From: Brucella pseudogrignonensis
Lineage (GTDB): Bacteria > Pseudomonadota > Alphaproteobacteria > Rhizobiales > Rhizobiaceae
Reading direction: 5' to 3'
Length of the DNA stretch: 64,000 nucleotides
NCBI RefSeq assembly: GCF_002252525.1
Contig: NZ_NNRM01000012.1
Location: 188,193-252,192, forward strand
Of this stretch, positions 48,005 to 57,994 are shown piece after piece. The notes below the pieces were generated by a model. The model was not told the origin of the DNA. It saw only the letters and a list, made by a program, of their open reading frames with translations, and did no database searches. Position 1 is the first letter of the stretch, and each line of letters starts with the position of its first letter. The position numbers and the translations under genes are program-made.

Positions 48005-49328
48005 TTTGTGTCCTTCCAGAAAGCCGCTCGGACCACCACGGGGCCGGATCAACGGGTTTTCCATCTTTTCGAAACTCAATGTAAAGCAATGGCGCGCCAT
48101 TGCCCACCTCAATCGGTGCAACACTTGCGAGAAGTTTTTCACCCATTGCGCCGACAGGTTCACCCGCCAACACAAACTGACCTTGCGCCACATCGATTCG
48201 GCCCATGCCAGCCATCACGATATGATATCCGCCGCCAGCATCCAGGATCAAGAGCTGCCCATAAGATCTGAATGTACCTGCGTATAGTACAACGCCATCG
48301 GAAGGTGACGTAATCGTGGCAGCGGGCAAGGTTTCAACCACCTGCCCCATCATGTTGCCACCGACACCGTCTTTTTCGTTAAAATGCCGGAGAGTTTTGC
48401 CTGCAGCAGGCAATCCAAGCTTTCCTTGCAGCGATGCAAAATCAATCTGCGCGTGCAGACGGTTCTCGTCAGGCGTTGCTTCTCCAGCCTTTTCCTGCGC
48501 TTTTGCAAGACGATCAGCTTCCGCTTTGCGTGCAGCCTCGGCAGCATCGCGCACACCAGCCATCTGCTCATCCAGCCCGTCAATCAGCTCTTTGAGACTG
48601 CCTGCCCTGTCAGCAAGTTCTTCCGAACGCTTGCGCTGCGCTAGGATTTCCTGCTCGGACTGGGCCTGCAATTTCTTCTTTTCTTCAAGAAGAAGTGATT
48701 GACGCTTTTGCTCTTCGGCCTGTGCTGTGCGTGTTTCCTTGAGCTTGTCCTGCTCCTGAGCGATGGAGGCGACCACGCGCTGCATATCTTTCAGATCGCC
48801 GGTCAGCTCTTCCACCTGCTCGCGCATTTCCGGCACAACGGCGCCCAGCAGCACAGCACTGCGCACCGATGCCAACGCATCATCGGGCCGCACGAGAATA
48901 GCGGGCGGCGGGTTCAAACCCATGCGCTGCAATGCAGCCAGCACCTCTGCCAAAACGCTTCGGCGCGCGCGCAAAGAATTGCGAATGCCGTCTTCCTGCT
49001 CGCGCAAGGAAACCAGCTTGTCGGCACTATCGGCAATATCCTGCTGCAACTTCTTGTCCGTCTTTGCAGACTGGATAAGCGCTGCCGTAATCGTTGCCTG
49101 ATCTTTCTTAAGGTTGGCTACCTCGTCTTCGAGCTGTTTAAGCTTGTCGCTTGATACAGAGAGTTCGGTGCTGAGCTGCTCATATTCACTTGCCGCCTTG
49201 TCGCGCTGCTGCTGGATTCCTTCTTGCGCAAAAGCCAGCGTTGCGCCTGACATAAGTGCAGTCGCAACAAGGCCAGCCCGCATCAACGCAGACAGCAAAG
49301 ACTTTTTTGAAAGGCGAAAAGGACTCAT
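47994..49328 (-). CDS. EnvC-like murein hydrolase activator (degenerate LytM)
   Basis: A 444-residue exported protein. A signal peptide ends near FAQEG (residue ~36). A long coiled coil follows (residues ~40-250, rich in Q, E, K). The C-terminal LytM-like domain is ~295-430 (IDFASLQGKLGLPAAGKTLRHF; PLLYIEFRKDGKPVDPAPWW). The domain lacks the H-x3-D and H-x-H zinc ligands of active M23 peptidases, as in EnvC, so it probably activates amidases at the septum. Overlaps ctpA. Confidence 0.9.
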   Translation of the reverse strand: MSPFRLSKKSLLSALMRAGLVATALMSGATLAFAQEGIQQQRDKAASEYEQLSTELSVSSDKLKQLEDEVANLKKDQATITAALIQSAKTDKKLQQDIADSADKLVSLREQEDGIRNSLRARRSVLAEVLAALQRMGLNPPPAILVRPDDALASVRSAVLLGAVVPEMREQVEELTGDLKDMQRVVASIAQEQDKLKETRTAQAEEQKRQSLLLEEKKKLQAQSEQEILAQRKRSEELADRAGSLKELIDGLDEQMAGVRDAAEAARKAEADRLAKAQEKAGEATPDENRLHAQIDFASLQGKLGLPAAGKTLRHFNEKDGVGGNMMGQVVETLPAATITSPSDGVVLYAGTFRSYGQLLILDAGGGYHIVMAGMGRIDVAQGQFVLAGEPVGAMGEKLLASVAPIEVGNGAPLLYIEFRKDGKPVDPAPWWSERLSGRTQNDT

Positions 49329-49444
49329 GGCGCGCTATATCAGAAAGAAACAAGGCCAAAACTAGCCGCAGAGCATTAAGGAATTGTTAGCCATAGTCAG
49401 GGCGGCAACGTTTAATCTTTATAACTCAGGAGAAAGGCAAACTG

Positions 49445-50065
49445 TTAAGATGCTTCAGAGTGAATTCTAGAAAATTCCTTATAGAGTTCCCAAGCTTCGT
49501 CATCTGCTCCTAACGCTACCTTTGCCATTATCTGCAAAAGCATCGACGACCCGGGAGTAACATCTTCAACTTCCACCACTTTACCTGCCCAATCTGGGTC
49601 AGTTTCCAACTCAACGTTTAGTATCCACCAACGTTTAATTTTAGTTACAAGTGCGACAATTTCTGAGAACATAGTATCAAAATCGGGTTCATAGCTTCCA
49701 CCGATGACATTTTGGAGTTCATGAGCAAAACGATTTCGCTCGAGGGTCAAACGTCTTATTGCGATTTCTTCATCATCAGTCAGAACGTCGTTCTTTTTAA
49801 GCCAAGCAATACTCGAACGATGAGGATCTTCCTTGGATTTTGGATCTAAAGATAAAACCTCGCTCCGGTAATCATCTCCTGTCGCCCATCCTTTGTCTGC
49901 TGACCACGAATCCGCATAAAAGGCATGAAGATTTTCTTTGATCGCGCTTACAAGCATTTCATGTGCGACCAGAAACAAGCCAGCGCGAACAAGTCTCCCC
50001 TTGATGACATCAGGGTTCAAAAAGTCTTCCCAAAGCTTGACTGGATTAGATTTCAAGGACGCCAC
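49445..50065 (-). CDS. orphan accessory protein with HEPN-like RNase motif
   Basis: A 206-residue, mostly helical protein I cannot assign firmly. Its key feature is RNRFAH at residues 110-115 (49738-49721), matching the R-x4-6-H motif of HEPN RNase domains. It is set in the typical charged helix LTLERNRFAHELQNV, with an N-terminal helix AGLFLVAHEMLVSAIKENL. It is AT-richer than its neighbours and starts with GTG without a clear ribosome binding site. It interrupts the rlmH-envC run. No antitoxin gene is adjacent. Function is inferred; an unrelated helical protein is possible. Confidence 0.6.
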   Translation of the reverse strand: MASLKSNPVKLWEDFLNPDVIKGRLVRAGLFLVAHEMLVSAIKENLHAFYADSWSADKGWATGDDYRSEVLSLDPKSKEDPHRSSIAWLKKNDVLTDDEEIAIRRLTLERNRFAHELQNVIGGSYEPDFDTMFSEIVALVTKIKRWWILNVELETDPDWAGKVVEVEDVTPGSSMLLQIMAKVALGADDEAWELYKEFSRIHSEAS

Positions 50066-50082
50066 TTTCTGTAATCAATTCC

Positions 50083-50110
50083 CAATTCATGTGAATATTC
50101 ATGAGAATTG
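50083..50110. promoter_or_regulatory. 28-base palindrome upstream of the HEPN-like gene
   Basis: CAATTC (50083-50088), three unpaired bases, the perfect centre TGAATATTCA (50092-50101), three unpaired bases, then GAATTG (50105-50110). It lies 17 bases upstream of the GTG start, a natural place for an autoregulatory operator. Confidence 0.5.
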
Positions 50111-50155
50111 CGAACAGAGCAACCAAGATCAAAAGCTAATAAATGAGCCTAATTA

Positions 50156-51070
50156 TCACGGCGCCAGATCAGGATAGCTCTGCACATATTCGTGCATTTC
50201 ACGCCGATAACGCCAGACAGCGCGTGCGCGGTGTTTCCAGAGGTCGCGGCGTGGCTGTTTCCATGGCTTTTCCGGACCATGGAAATGCACGATGATATCC
50301 GGCACGGATTTGCTTTCTTCAGCGTCGCCACCTAGTCGGGCGATGTGGCGCCGCTGCCTCGCGGCCTGTCTCCACGACGAATTATAAGCCGGGTTGAGCA
50401 AATGCACGCGATCCCGAAAGACATTGTTGAGATGGTCCTGATCGCCCAGCGGGCAGGCAGAAGCACGAACCAGATCATGCATGGCCCGGTGCAGTTCAGG
50501 CTCTGCGCGGATGGCATCGGTATCAAGCAGAAGAACACCGGAATTGAAGTAGCGCGATATATCGCTTTGCTGCATCAGTCCCTGCAACTCACGGACACGG
50601 GGCATACATTTTTCGCGCACATTGAGATTGCGGGCAGACCATTTCGCCACAACGCAATCGCGCACCGCGCCAACCGGACATCCATTGAGATTAAGCGCGA
50701 AAAGTGGGGCGACGTCGCCCACTACCTGCGTATCGCCATCAATATAGAGAACACGACCTGAAATTCTGGTCGGAATATGCAGACGCCCCATTGATGCGGC
50801 AGAGATATAGGCCGTTGGCCCTTTTGCCCCGTCCAAATCATCCTGAGTAAGAGCAAGGCAATTCAGCGTGACTGCAGGATTTTTGGAAGCGACCCGATGC
50901 ACGGCCTCCCAATCCTCGTCCCTTAATCCGTCACCCCAGAAATGAATGATACCCGGGACAGACAAGTGGCGCAGAACGCCCCACATCGCCACCAGAGTTG
51001 GCTTGAGAAAACCACGATCAGTCACGAATGCGATCTGTGGCAGCGTTTTATTCGTCGATGAGAGCGACAT
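50156..51070 (-). CDS. glycosyltransferase family 8-like protein
   Basis: A 304-residue protein of the GT8 (galactosyl/glycogenin-like) fold. The metal-binding DGD is in VLYIDGDTQVVGDVAPLF near residue 109. YFNSGVLLLDTDAI near 180, GDQDHLNN near 215 and HFHGPEKPW near 265 complete the set. It transfers a sugar from a nucleotide donor, perhaps onto a surface glycan; acceptor unknown. I chose ATG at 51070; an ATG at 51124 is also in frame. It sits with the HEPN-like gene between rlmH and envC. Confidence 0.85.
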   Translation of the reverse strand: MSLSSTNKTLPQIAFVTDRGFLKPTLVAMWGVLRHLSVPGIIHFWGDGLRDEDWEAVHRVASKNPAVTLNCLALTQDDLDGAKGPTAYISAASMGRLHIPTRISGRVLYIDGDTQVVGDVAPLFALNLNGCPVGAVRDCVVAKWSARNLNVREKCMPRVRELQGLMQQSDISRYFNSGVLLLDTDAIRAEPELHRAMHDLVRASACPLGDQDHLNNVFRDRVHLLNPAYNSSWRQAARQRRHIARLGGDAEESKSVPDIIVHFHGPEKPWKQPRRDLWKHRARAVWRYRREMHEYVQSYPDLAP

Positions 51071-51146
51071 GCAATTCTTCAAATGATGCACAAGGCAGTT
51101 ACAAAACCCGACCCGGCGCATCAACTATTGGAAGAACATGAAATAA

Positions 51147-51629
51147 TTAGGATCGGTGATAAGGATGTCCCGCAAGAATTGTTGCGGCCCGATATAATTG
51201 CTCAGCAATCAATATGCGGGCTATCTGGTGCGGCCATGTCAGCTCTCCCAAAGCGAGAACCAGATCGGCGCGCGAACGCAAAGCAGGATCGTGCCCATCC
51301 GGGCCGCCAATGGCGACAATCAGCTGGCGCTTGCCATCATCACGCATACGGCCGATGCGTTCAGCAAAAACCTCCGAACCGAGCGCCTTGCCGCGCTCGT
51401 CGAGCAGGATAAGAGCAGCACCATTATCCAGAGCTTCATTGATGCGCTGTGCTTCTTCGGCCTTGCGCAGTTCAGCCGTCTGTCCACGGCTTTCGGGGAT
51501 TTCGCTCACACCGGCGAATTCAAGCCCAAGCGGCGGCCCCGCCTTGGAAAAACGGTCGAAATAACGCTCGACCAACTCCCGCTCGGGGCCGGCTTTCATC
51601 CGGCCCACGGCCATAACACTCACACGCAT
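51147..51629 (-). CDS. rlmH: 23S rRNA (pseudouridine1915-N3)-methyltransferase RlmH
   Basis: SPOUT-fold methyltransferase acting on the 70S ribosome at pseudouridine 1915. It has 160 residues, the normal size. VSVMAVGRMKAGPERELVERYFDR opens it. LILLDERGKALGSEVFA near residue 75, FAIGGPDGH-like VAIGGPDGHD near 105 and the C-terminal LAGHPYHRS are diagnostic. The ATG at 51629 follows AAAGAGGA. It is downstream of rsfS, with a repeat between them. Confidence 0.95.
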   Translation of the reverse strand: MRVSVMAVGRMKAGPERELVERYFDRFSKAGPPLGLEFAGVSEIPESRGQTAELRKAEEAQRINEALDNGAALILLDERGKALGSEVFAERIGRMRDDGKRQLIVAIGGPDGHDPALRSRADLVLALGELTWPHQIARILIAEQLYRAATILAGHPYHRS

Positions 51630-51648
51630 CACGTCCTCTTTACGACTT

Positions 51649-51739
51649 AGAGCGCATTTCGATCAGATCGGCGCTCTAACTCTTTCTTTTAACGCGCATC
51701 TCTATCCGAAAACCGTTCCACACGTTTCGGATGCGCTCA
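51649..51739 (-). repeat. two-hairpin intergenic repeat
   Basis: Minus-orientation copy with AGAGCGC...GCGCTCT near 51650-51680. The GCGCATC...GATGCGC stem carrying the family core GAACGGTTTTCGG follows. It fills most of the rlmH-rsfS gap. Confidence 0.8.
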
Positions 51740-51741
51740 AA

Positions 51742-52113
51742 TCAGTGCACCGTTCCCGATGCGCGCTGATCTTCAAAATCGTCGTTGATCCAGATTTTTT
51801 CCAGATTGTAGAAATCACGGATTTCCGGACGGAAAATATGGACGACGATATCGCCTGTATCGATGAGAACCCAATCACCGCCCTCGAGCCCTTCGACCCG
51901 CATATCCTTGCAGCCCATTTCACGAAGGGCCTGCAAAAGATGGTCAGCGACAGCCGTCACATGACGATGCGAACGACCAGACGCGACGATCATATAATCG
52001 CCGATCGAAGATCTTCCGCGGATGTCGATGGGGATAATGGATTCTGCTTTGGAGTTTTCGAGACTGGCCAAAGCCGCGTCGAAGGCCTGGGACACGAAAG
52101 CTGTTTCGTTCAT
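51742..52113 (-). CDS. rsfS: ribosomal silencing factor RsfS
   Basis: Binds uL14 and blocks subunit joining when nutrients are scarce. It has 123 residues from the ATG at 52113. The IPIDIRGRSSIGDYMIVASGRSHRHVTAVADHL block and EGLEGGDWVLIDTGDIVVHIFRPEIRDFYNLEKIW are hallmark sequences. The frame is open upstream to an ATG at 52206. An AAGGA lies seven bases before an in-frame CTG (52158), so the true start is uncertain. It follows nadD on the same strand. Confidence 0.93.
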   Translation of the reverse strand: MNETAFVSQAFDAALASLENSKAESIIPIDIRGRSSIGDYMIVASGRSHRHVTAVADHLLQALREMGCKDMRVEGLEGGDWVLIDTGDIVVHIFRPEIRDFYNLEKIWINDDFEDQRASGTVH

Positions 52114-52276
52114 CCCGACCGGTGAAGGCGCGTGGTGAGCCTTCTTCTCAATTGCTGTTCTCAGTGTAGTTCCTTTCCGACAAGAACAACGCAGTACGGC
52201 ATTCATAAGCACCGTACATACCTAAGATAGGCAGAGTCCCTGTATTCTTTCAAGAGTCTTGAATGGCTTACACCAT

Positions 52277-52936
52277 TCACTTTTTCAATTTCTGTTTGCG
52301 GAGTGCGGTCGACGAGAGCGAAGATCGCGGTCCGTGAATGAAGGTCCAGGCCGGTGGTGTACGCCGCGCAAGGAGCGGGGCGTAATGTTCATCTAGCCGG
52401 CTATCGGAAAATGTTTGCGCCATGCGTGACGATAAATAAGCCAAGGTCGAACCTGGCCTGTCGATGACTGCAATCGGGAAATTCTGCGCAATCTCCCGCC
52501 AGCGCTGCCAGCGATGGAAGGAAGCGAGATTGTCCGCCCCCATGACCCAGACGAAATGCACACCGGGATTGGCCTTGCGGATCAGCGCCAGAGTGTCGGC
52601 TGTGTAACGCACGTCAAACGCGGCTTCCAATGCCGTCACCTTGATGCGCGGATCGCTTGCCACATGCTCGCTGAGCTCCAGACGTTCAGCAAGCGGGGCA
52701 AGTTCGCGCTTATCCTTCAGCGGATTGCCGGGCGTCACCATCCACCAGAGCTGATCAAGCTTCAGCCGCCGAATGGCGATTTCAGCGACCAGCGCATGAC
52801 CACCATGCGGTGGGTTGAACGAGCCGCCAAACAGGCCCACCGTCATGCCCTTTTCGACATGCGGCATACGCAAATATTGCGCATCAACGTCCGGATAACT
52901 CGCCTTTAATGCGGAAAGCCCGAAGCCGAACTTCAT
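52277..52936 (-). CDS. nadD: nicotinate-nucleotide adenylyltransferase
   Basis: Adenylates nicotinate mononucleotide in NAD synthesis. It has 219 residues. The nucleotidyltransferase motif GLFGGSFNPPHGGH lies near residues 33-47. FVWVMGADNLASFHRWQRW is near 128 and the phosphate-binding ISSTALR-like SSLSSTALRKQ is at the C-terminus. The N-terminus is ~30 residues longer than in E. coli. The ATG at 52936 overlaps the proA stop (TGATG), so the two are coupled. Confidence 0.94.
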   Translation of the reverse strand: MKFGFGLSALKASYPDVDAQYLRMPHVEKGMTVGLFGGSFNPPHGGHALVAEIAIRRLKLDQLWWMVTPGNPLKDKRELAPLAERLELSEHVASDPRIKVTALEAAFDVRYTADTLALIRKANPGVHFVWVMGADNLASFHRWQRWREIAQNFPIAVIDRPGSTLAYLSSRMAQTFSDSRLDEHYAPLLARRTPPAWTFIHGPRSSLSSTALRKQKLKK

Positions 52937-54219
52937 CAGCCTCTAACCTGTCCGTTCCCACGAACACGATATTTGAAAGAGGTCAGTTGTTCGGCGCCAA
53001 CCGGCCCGCGCGCATGCATCTTGCCGGTCGCGATACCAATTTCAGCCCCCATGCCGAACTCGCCACCATCTGCAAACTGCGTCGAGGCATTGTGCAGAAG
53101 AATGGCAGAGTCGATCTCGTTGAAGAAGCGCGCAACAACATCCGCATCCTCAGCCACAACAGCTTCTGTGTGGTGGGAGGAGTAACGGTTGATATGCTCA
53201 ATCGCACCCGAGACACCATCAACCAGCGCCACCGAAATGATCGCGTCCAGATATTCGGTCGACCAGTCTTCTTCTGTAGCAGGCGTAGCGGCTGCATAAA
53301 GTGTTATGACTTCATCACTGCCGCGAATTTCGCAGCCCTTGGCAGCCAGATCTTCAAGAACCGGCACCAGATGCGTTTGAGCCACCGCGCGATCCACAAG
53401 CAAGGTTTCGGTCGCACCGCAAATGCCGGTGCGGCGCATCTTGGCGTTCACAGCAATCGCACGCGCCATGTCGAGATCAGCGGACTTGTCGATATAGAGA
53501 TGACAGATGCCTTCAAGATGCGCGAAAACCGGCACGCGCGCTTCCGATTGCACGCGCGCCACAAGGCTTTTGCCGCCCCGTGGCACGATCACGTCAATTG
53601 CGCCATTCAGACCTTTGAGCATTTCGCCAACTGCCGCACGGTCAGTAACCGGAACGATCTGGATAGCATCGGCAGGTAATTGCGCTGCCTCCAGTCCCGC
53701 AACCAGTGCCTTGTGAATAGCAGCCGACGAATGTGCGGAATCTGAACCGCCACGCAGGATGACCGCATTGCCAGCTTTAAGACATAGTGCGCCAGCATCT
53801 GCGGTCACATTGGGACGGCTTTCATAGATCACGCCAATGACACCCAATGGTGTACGAACGCGCTCGATATGGAGACCATTTGGACGATCCCACTCAGCAA
53901 TTACTTCTCCAACCGGATCATTCAATTCAGCAATAGCGCGAATGCCGTCGGCAATTGCCTGGATGCGATTGTCATCGAGTGTCAGTCGATCAACAAACGA
54001 AGCCGCCATCCCGCTTTCCGCAGCATTGGCAAGATCGAGCTTGTTGGCTTCAAGAATGGCATCTTTGCTTGCGAGGATGCTATCAGCAGCAGCAAGCAGG
54101 GCTTTGTTTTTCTGTTGAGGCGAAGCGATGGAAAGCGGAGCCGCTGCCTGTCTGGCTTTACGACCAACTTCTGCCATGATGGCTGCGATGTCAGTTCCGG
54201 CGTCCACTTTGTTCAACAT
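52936..54219 (-). CDS. proA: gamma-glutamyl phosphate reductase
   Basis: Second step of proline synthesis, reducing glutamyl-5-phosphate with NADPH. It has 427 residues of the aldehyde dehydrogenase superfamily. The [29 protein letters not shown] block lies near residues 130-158, and the catalytic cysteine in [14 protein letters not shown] near 265. It starts 10 bases after the proB stop and overlaps the nadD start, so proB-proA-nadD form one unit. Confidence 0.96.
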   Translation of the reverse strand: MLNKVDAGTDIAAIMAEVGRKARQAAAPLSIASPQQKNKALLAAADSILASKDAILEANKLDLANAAESGMAASFVDRLTLDDNRIQAIADGIRAIAELNDPVGEVIAEWDRPNGLHIERVRTPLGVIGVIYESRPNVTADAGALCLKAGNAVILRGGSDSAHSSAAIHKALVAGLEAAQLPADAIQIVPVTDRAAVGEMLKGLNGAIDVIVPRGGKSLVARVQSEARVPVFAHLEGICHLYIDKSADLDMARAIAVNAKMRRTGICGATETLLVDRAVAQTHLVPVLEDLAAKGCEIRGSDEVITLYAAATPATEEDWSTEYLDAIISVALVDGVSGAIEHINRYSSHHTEAVVAEDADVVARFFNEIDSAILLHNASTQFADGGEFGMGAEIGIATGKMHARGPVGAEQLTSFKYRVRGNGQVRG

Positions 54220-54229
54220 CCTCTTCCCC

Positions 54230-55372
54230 TTATGCTTCTTCCGTCTCGCTAGTGGTTACACCCCGTACCACCAGATCATTGCGATGGATCATTGCAGCGC
54301 GCGCATCATAGCCAAGAATGGCGCTGATCTCATCGCTTTTGTGCCCGGCAATTTTGCGCGCATCTTCCGCATCATAAGCAATCAGACCGCGCGCGATTTC
54401 ACGGCCGTCCTCGTTGAGAACCGCAACCGTGTCGCCACGCTCAAACTGGCCTTCAATCTCTTTCACACCCGCAGGCAAAAGCGACTTACCGGATTTCAGC
54501 GCCTTGGCTGCACCAGCATCGACACGCAAATGACCAGCAGGTTCAAGATTGCCGGAAATCCACGTCTTCCATGCATTTACCGGCGCACGCGCTGGCTCAA
54601 ACAATGTCGCGCGTTCACCCCGATCAATAGCCGAAAGCGGCCCCATACGTGTGCCGGAGGTGATAATCATCGCAGTGCCTGCCGCATTGGCTATCTTGCC
54701 AGCGTCAAGTTTGGTCTTCATGCCACCGCGTGAAAGCTCTGATGCCGCGGCACCCGCCATCGCCTCAATCTGAGGTGTGATTGTTGTAACGAGCGGCAGA
54801 AACTGTGCGTTCGGGTCTTTATGCGGCGGTGCCGTATAAAGACCATCAATGTCCGAAAGCAGAATAAGAAGGTCTGCACCCATCATGGTTGCAACACGGG
54901 CTGCGAGACGATCATTATCGCCATAACGGATTTCGGTTGTCGCAACCGTATCATTCTCGTTGATGATCGGCACTGCGCCGAGCTTCAGAAGCGTTTCAAT
55001 CGTCGCGCGCGCATTGAGATAACGGCGACGTTCTTCCGTATCCGAAAGTGTCACGAGAATCTGACCCGACTTGATGTCGTGGCCGCCGAGCACATCGGCA
55101 TAGGCTTTTGCGAGCGCGATCTGTCCGGCGGCTGCTGCTGCCTGACTTTCTTCAAGCTTAAGCGATTTCTTGGGCAGACCAAGAACCGTGCGTCCAAGCG
55201 CAATAGCGCCGGATGAAACAACCAGAACTTCGACGCCCGCATGATGGAGCGCCGCAATGTCCTGACCCAGGCTCTCAAGCCAATTTTGCTTGAGACCAGT
55301 TGAGCGGTCCACCAGAAGGGCTGATCCGATTTTGATAACGATGCGGCGATAGTCTTTGAGTTGTTTCAACAT
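54230..55372 (-). CDS. proB: glutamate 5-kinase
   Basis: First step of proline synthesis, 380 residues. The N-terminal amino-acid kinase domain has [13 protein letters not shown] and [44 protein letters not shown] is near residue 140, and a C-terminal PUA domain covers ~280-370. Proline feedback inhibition is known for the family. The ATG at 55372 is preceded by GAGGGAATGAAGGC. It lies directly upstream of proA. Confidence 0.96.
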   Translation of the reverse strand: MLKQLKDYRRIVIKIGSALLVDRSTGLKQNWLESLGQDIAALHHAGVEVLVVSSGAIALGRTVLGLPKKSLKLEESQAAAAAGQIALAKAYADVLGGHDIKSGQILVTLSDTEERRRYLNARATIETLLKLGAVPIINENDTVATTEIRYGDNDRLAARVATMMGADLLILLSDIDGLYTAPPHKDPNAQFLPLVTTITPQIEAMAGAAASELSRGGMKTKLDAGKIANAAGTAMIITSGTRMGPLSAIDRGERATLFEPARAPVNAWKTWISGNLEPAGHLRVDAGAAKALKSGKSLLPAGVKEIEGQFERGDTVAVLNEDGREIARGLIAYDAEDARKIAGHKSDEISAILGYDARAAMIHRNDLVVRGVTTSETEEA

Positions 55373-55398
55373 GCCTTCATTCCCTCGCCGCATTCTCA

Positions 55399-55455
55399 AG
55401 CGCATCCCGAAAAGCGTGAAGCGGTTTTCGGACAAGATGCGCGACCAAATAAAAC
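55399..55455 (+). repeat. intergenic repeat copy
   Basis: GCGCATCCCGAAAA...TTTTCGGACAAGATGCGCG stem with the family core GTGAAGCGG, followed by CCAAATAAAA. It lies between obgE and proB. Confidence 0.75.
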
Positions 55456-55463
55456 CCTATGCT

Positions 55464-56492
<1,029 letters not shown>

Positions 56493-56542
56493 TTACCTCT
56501 TACGACGCAATAGAACTTGACTTGGGTGCGTCTTAAACTTTG

Positions 56543-56568
56543 GGATTGCGCGCAATCTCGCGCAATCC
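56543..56568. other. perfect inverted repeat upstream of obgE
   Basis: Ten-base arms GGATTGCGCG (56543-56552) / CGCGCAATCC (56559-56568) with a six-base loop, between the GNAT gene and obgE. It lacks a T-run on the minus strand, so it may be an operator or a processing structure rather than a terminator. Confidence 0.5.
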
Positions 56569-56622
56569 GATTTGCAATTACAGCAAAACCCGTGTCCTGC
56601 AAACAGCAGAAACATAAGGTTT

Positions 56623-57180
56623 TCAGCCTAAATTCAGTTTCCACGCAGGATCACTGAAATCAATATAGAGCAGTTCCTGATCCAGATACTGACCCTGCAC
56701 ATAAAGCGACTTCGGCTCAACACCATAGGATTTGAAACCAAGCTCATAATAGATGCGCTTCGCAGGCTCATTGGTTGCCACAACTTTCGCATCCAGTATC
56801 ACGACGTGCTCAGCCGCGTGTTCGATAATCTGCCCAACAAGTGCCCTGCCAAGTCGCAAGCCACGCGCTTCCGGCGCGACATAGACACTGACCAGAGTGC
56901 CACGATGACGCTCGGACCTGCGTTCATGGCGGAACAAGCCGGCGATACCCATCAGGTTTTCACCATCAAAGGCGCCGAAAATGACATTGCCGTTCACCTG
57001 CTCCAGACGGCGCGCAAACACGCTGTCGGAATAGGCATTTTCTTCTTCAAAGGTCGACCCGAAAGCTTGCGGCGCAAGCTGCAATGCAGACAGGCGGATC
57101 GCGCGAAACCGGTGCAGGTCTCCCTTATCCAGTGCGCGAACAACAACCCTTTCACGGGCGACAGCGTAAATATCGTTCAT
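56623..57180 (-). CDS. GNAT family N-acetyltransferase
   Basis: A 185-residue acetyltransferase. The acetyl-CoA-binding motif is VSVYVAPEARGLRLGRALVGQIIEHA near residues 97-121. The RIYYELGFKSYGVEPKSL end is typical of the fold. ALQLAPQAFGSTFEEE near residue 30 resembles the Nat-like group acting on small amines or proteins. The substrate is unknown. It is separated from obgE by a gap with a perfect inverted repeat. Confidence 0.88.
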   Translation of the reverse strand: MNDIYAVARERVVVRALDKGDLHRFRAIRLSALQLAPQAFGSTFEEENAYSDSVFARRLEQVNGNVIFGAFDGENLMGIAGLFRHERRSERHRGTLVSVYVAPEARGLRLGRALVGQIIEHAAEHVVILDAKVVATNEPAKRIYYELGFKSYGVEPKSLYVQGQYLDQELLYIDFSDPAWKLNLG

Positions 57181-57232
57181 TATATTCCCCGATGATTATC
57201 GGTCCTGCGATTTTCACGCAGGACCTTTTTTA

Positions 57233-57877
57233 TTATGACTGCCAGCTTCTCAGGCCGATCCAGGTCCGCCGGTCAAGGACATAGCGCTCGACAGGGACAT
57301 TCCCGGCAGCAAGTGAATCCGCCATGCCCATGCTGCTGAACTGAAAGCCGCACTTATGAATCACGCGACGCGAACCGCCATTGCTAGCGTGACACGAAAC
57401 ATGCAACCGCTCGATTGGCGTGGCCCGGAAAGCCAGATCGATCAATGCGTGGGCAGCTTCCGTGGCAAAACCATGCCCCCAATAGGGCTCACCCAGCCAA
57501 TAGCCGATCTCCAGGCCTTCGCCGTGGCTATGCGGGTGGATGCCACAACAACCCATAAAGATACCGGTTTCAGCTTGGGTGATTGCGTAAATGCAATTGC
57601 CCATCTCGCCTTTTCGCACGCGCTCGACAAAATCCACGGCATTTTCGCGGGTGTATGGATGAGGCATACGGGCGAGCATAGTCGAGACGCGGGCGTTATT
57701 GGCAAGATAGGAAATTGCATCCACGTCTTCGGTATGTGGCGGGCGGAGAACCAGCCTGTCCGTGACGAGGACGGGGCAATCTAACTGATCTGCTAATCCA
57801 GGCGAGAGATCAGCATAACTGGCCTCCCGCTCGCTACAGCTCTCGTAATATTCTTCTTCTAAAACTTCGACGACCAT
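57233..57877 (-). CDS. RimJ/RimL-type GNAT acetyltransferase
   Basis: A 214-residue acetyltransferase of the RimJ/RimL-like subgroup. It has DRLVLRPPHTEDVDAISYL near residue 40, IGYWLGEPYWGHGFATEAAHALIDLAF near 125-150 and NGGSRRVIHKCGFQF near 165. Substrate unknown. The ATG at 57877 is preferred over 57898 because TGGAGGA lies eight bases upstream. That site falls at the foot of the rpmA terminator. Confidence 0.88.
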   Translation of the reverse strand: MVVEVLEEEYYESCSEREASYADLSPGLADQLDCPVLVTDRLVLRPPHTEDVDAISYLANNARVSTMLARMPHPYTRENAVDFVERVRKGEMGNCIYAITQAETGIFMGCCGIHPHSHGEGLEIGYWLGEPYWGHGFATEAAHALIDLAFRATPIERLHVSCHASNGGSRRVIHKCGFQFSSMGMADSLAAGNVPVERYVLDRRTWIGLRSWQS

Positions 57878-57895
57878 TTGTCTGTCCTCCAGATG

Positions 57896-57931
57896 CAAAA
57901 AGGGAAGATGGTTGTCCCATCTTCCCTTCGA
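57896..57931 (-). terminator. rpmA terminator
   Basis: On the minus strand GAAGGGAAGATGGG / CCATCTTCCCTTTTTG forms a strong stem with a T-run, ending the rplU-rpmA transcript. Confidence 0.9.
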
Positions 57932-57994
57932 TCTTTAGGCTGGTCGCCATATATACCGGGTCCAATGGGACGCCGGTATTTATGAGTGCCCGGC

